Assembly (NCBI GenBank): GCA_964457065.1
Contig: CAYWDQ010000155.1
Coordinates: 1 to 7,222, forward strand
Source of the DNA: Bog-473 sp964457065
Lineage (GTDB): Bacteria; Actinomycetota; Acidimicrobiia; Acidimicrobiales; RAAP-2
Length of the DNA: 7,222 nt
Direction: 5' to 3'
The notes under the pieces were generated by a model. It was not told the DNA's origin. It worked only from the letters and a program-made list of their open reading frames with translations, and searched no databases. Of this stretch, positions 6,116-7,222 are shown piece after piece. The position numbers were made by a program, and so were the translations under genes. The number at the start of each line of letters is the position of its first letter. Positions within the stretch are counted from its first letter, which is position 1.

Positions 6116-6556
6116 TCAGGCCATCCGGGCCCGCGGGAGCGGGAAGGTGTCGCTGACCTGGTCGAACCAGATCTGCACCTTGTCGCCGATCTCGATCGCG
6201 TCCGGGTCGGCGTCGGTGATGTTGAGGAGGAGCCGCGCGCCCGCCCCCTGCGTCCCGTCCAGCTCGATCACACCCGACACGTAAGGCACCACGTCGGCCA
6301 GCTGGGGGGCCAGCGGGTGGCGCACCACGGTGTAGGTGTAGACGGTCCCGGTTCCGGGCAGGTCGACCCACGCGAACGCCTGGCTCTGGCACTCGAAGCA
6401 GAACGGCTGGGGGGGCAGGACGAAGGTGCCGCACACGGTGCACTGGGGAGCAGTCAGCCTGCCCTCGGCGGCGGCGTCCCAGAAGGGCTGGGTCAGCTCG
6501 TCGGCGAAGGGGTCCTGCATCATGGACGGGAAGGTCCCCCGCTTGGTGTCGGTCAT
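6116..6556 (-). CDS. Stand-alone DUF35 zinc-ribbon/OB-fold protein, partner of the thiolase-like protein
   Basis: This is a 146-residue protein. The N-terminal helical segment FADELTQPFWDAAAEGRL leads into a rubredoxin-like zinc ribbon with Cys39-x2-Cys42 and Cys53-x2-Cys56. An OB-fold beta barrel follows from about residue 60 to the end (VDLPGTGTVYTYTVVRHP through VPYVSGVIEL). DUF35 proteins form complexes with thiolase-like enzymes; the DUF35 domain of ChsH2 binds Ltp2 and is needed for its retro-aldolase activity. Here the DUF35 part is not fused to a MaoC-like hydratase domain, unlike ChsH2. It lies 34 bases downstream of the thiolase-like gene and 7 bases before the TetR start. GAGG at 6571-6568 is 11 bases before the ATG. 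In the predicted complex it would bind zinc and help position the CoA part of the substrate; that role is inferred from the family. Confidence 0.93.
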   Translation of the reverse strand: MTDTKRGTFPSMMQDPFADELTQPFWDAAAEGRLTAPQCTVCGTFVLPPQPFCFECQSQAFAWVDLPGTGTVYTYTVVRHPLAPQLADVVPYVSGVIELDGTQGAGARLLLNITDADPDAIEIGDKVQIWFDQVSDTFPLPRARMA

Positions 6557-6590
6557 CGTCGTCGCGTCCTCACTCTCGGTCGTCGTGTCA

Positions 6591-7222
6591 TCAGTTGTGG
6601 AGCAGTGTGCCGCTGACGGGGAGCCCCGAGGGCCCGCCGGTGACGATGGCCACCTCGGCGGCGTCGACCTGGTTCACCGCCACCCCACGCAGCTGTTCGA
6701 CCGCCTCGCGGACGTGGGTCATGCCGATGATGTAGGCCTCGGACAGGTGCCCACCGTGCGTGTTCACGGGGATGGAACCCCCCTTCCAGCGGATGTTGCC
6801 GCCGGCCACGAACGGGCCGCCCTCGCCGATGGGGCAGAACCCGTAGTCCTCGAGCTGCATGATCACCATCGGTGAGAAGTGGTCGTAGAACAGGGCGACG
6901 TCGACGTCCTCGGGGCCCATGCCCGCCATCTCGTACATGCGCTTGGCGATGGGCCGGTTGCCAGAGGAGGCGAAGTACTCGTCGGGCATCTGGAAGTAGG
7001 TGAAGATGGCCGAGCCCCAACGGCCGGCGCCACCGTGAGCACTGCCGCCGATGTACACCGGCATCTGGCGCAGGTCTTTGGCCCGCTCCGCCGATGTCAC
7101 GACGGCGGCCACCGCACCGTCGGTCTCCATCGTGTAGTCGAAGAGGCACAGCGGGTCACTGATCATCCGCGCGTCGAAGTACTCGTCGAGCGTGAGCGGG
7201 TCCGTGCGGATGGCCGTCGGGC
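6591..7222 (-). CDS. Thiolase-like lipid-transfer protein, probable Ltp2-type acyl-CoA retro-aldolase, partial (5' end off the right edge)
   Basis: About 209 C-terminal residues are visible of a protein that is usually near 390; the frame continues open to the window edge, so no start can be given. Visible landmarks, numbered from the first visible codon (7220-7218), are TLDEYFDARMISDPL (10-24), the thiolase-fold segment METDGAVAAVV (31-41), FYDHFSP (111-117), GEGG (132-135), NTHGGHLSEAY (153-163) and the C-terminal VTGGPSG (193-199). True thiolases carry a catalytic Cys in a CxGxG motif near the C-terminus; here the position reads VTGGPSG with no Cys. From memory, Ltp2 aldolases use two tyrosines about 50 residues apart; Tyr112 and Tyr163 here are 51 apart. 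This favours C-C cleavage of a beta-hydroxyacyl-CoA (retro-aldol) over thiolysis, but that is inference. The next gene encodes its expected DUF35 partner. Confidence 0.88.
   Translation of the reverse strand, partial: PTAIRTDPLTLDEYFDARMISDPLCLFDYTMETDGAVAAVVTSAERAKDLRQMPVYIGGSAHGGAGRWGSAIFTYFQMPDEYFASSGNRPIAKRMYEMAGMGPEDVDVALFYDHFSPMVIMQLEDYGFCPIGEGGPFVAGGNIRWKGGSIPVNTHGGHLSEAYIIGMTHVREAVEQLRGVAVNQVDAAEVAIVTGGPSGLPVSGTLLHN

Noticed and set aside
5587..6616. Plus-strand open frames opposite the TetR and DUF35 genes
   Set aside because: They are antisense to genes with a clear helix-turn-helix and zinc ribbon, and their translations show no domain.
6553..7149. Minus-strand open frame (198 codons) overlapping the thiolase-like gene
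   Set aside because: It is Arg/His/Gly-rich with no motif, while the neighbouring frame on the same strand has clear thiolase-fold landmarks.
1..7222. Search for CRISPR arrays, tRNA or rRNA genes, insertion sequences and direct repeats
   Set aside because: No regularly spaced repeats, transposase motifs, terminal inverted repeats or RNA gene signatures were seen by eye.

Overview
This is a very GC-rich, densely coded window with no intergenic gap longer than 38 bases. It looks like an Actinomycetota chromosome. The reasons are strong G/C at third codon positions, GTG starts, one apparently leaderless start, and a set of acyl-CoA catabolic genes typical of the steroid and fatty-acid degradation regions of actinobacteria. 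I cannot name the genus from sequence alone; an acidimicrobial or other deep actinobacterial lineage is possible.

Layout, left to right. (1) Positions 2-400, minus strand: the start of a small capless HAD-family phosphatase whose C-terminus runs off the left edge. (2) Positions 401-421: a 21-base AT-rich divergent promoter gap. (3) Positions 422-5445, plus strand: four tightly packed genes. They encode an AMP-forming acyl-CoA synthetase, two acyl-CoA dehydrogenase subunits, and a metallo-beta-lactamase-fold hydrolase with a C-terminal winged-helix tail. Gaps are 38 bases, 4 bases and a GTGA overlap, so this is almost certainly one operon. (4) Positions 5446-5469: a convergent gap with a weak GC-rich hairpin. 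(5) Positions 5470-7222, minus strand, read from the right edge leftward: a thiolase-like lipid-transfer protein (5' end missing), a stand-alone DUF35 zinc-ribbon/OB-fold protein, and a TetR-family regulator.

How the genes may work together (inference). The synthetase would activate a carboxylic acid to its CoA ester with ATP. The two dehydrogenase subunits have complementary losses of conserved motifs and so probably form one heteromeric enzyme that introduces the alpha-beta double bond. A hydratase, not in this window, would add water. The thiolase-like protein with its DUF35 partner resembles the Ltp2/DUF35 retro-aldolase pair that cleaves the branched steroid side chain, because it lacks the C-terminal thiolase cysteine and keeps two tyrosines at the right spacing. 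The hydrolase may act as a thioesterase or clean-up enzyme, and the TetR protein probably senses an acyl-CoA intermediate. The whole reads as a catabolic locus for a branched or polycyclic acyl substrate of unknown identity. I found no mobile element, CRISPR array, tRNA or rRNA.
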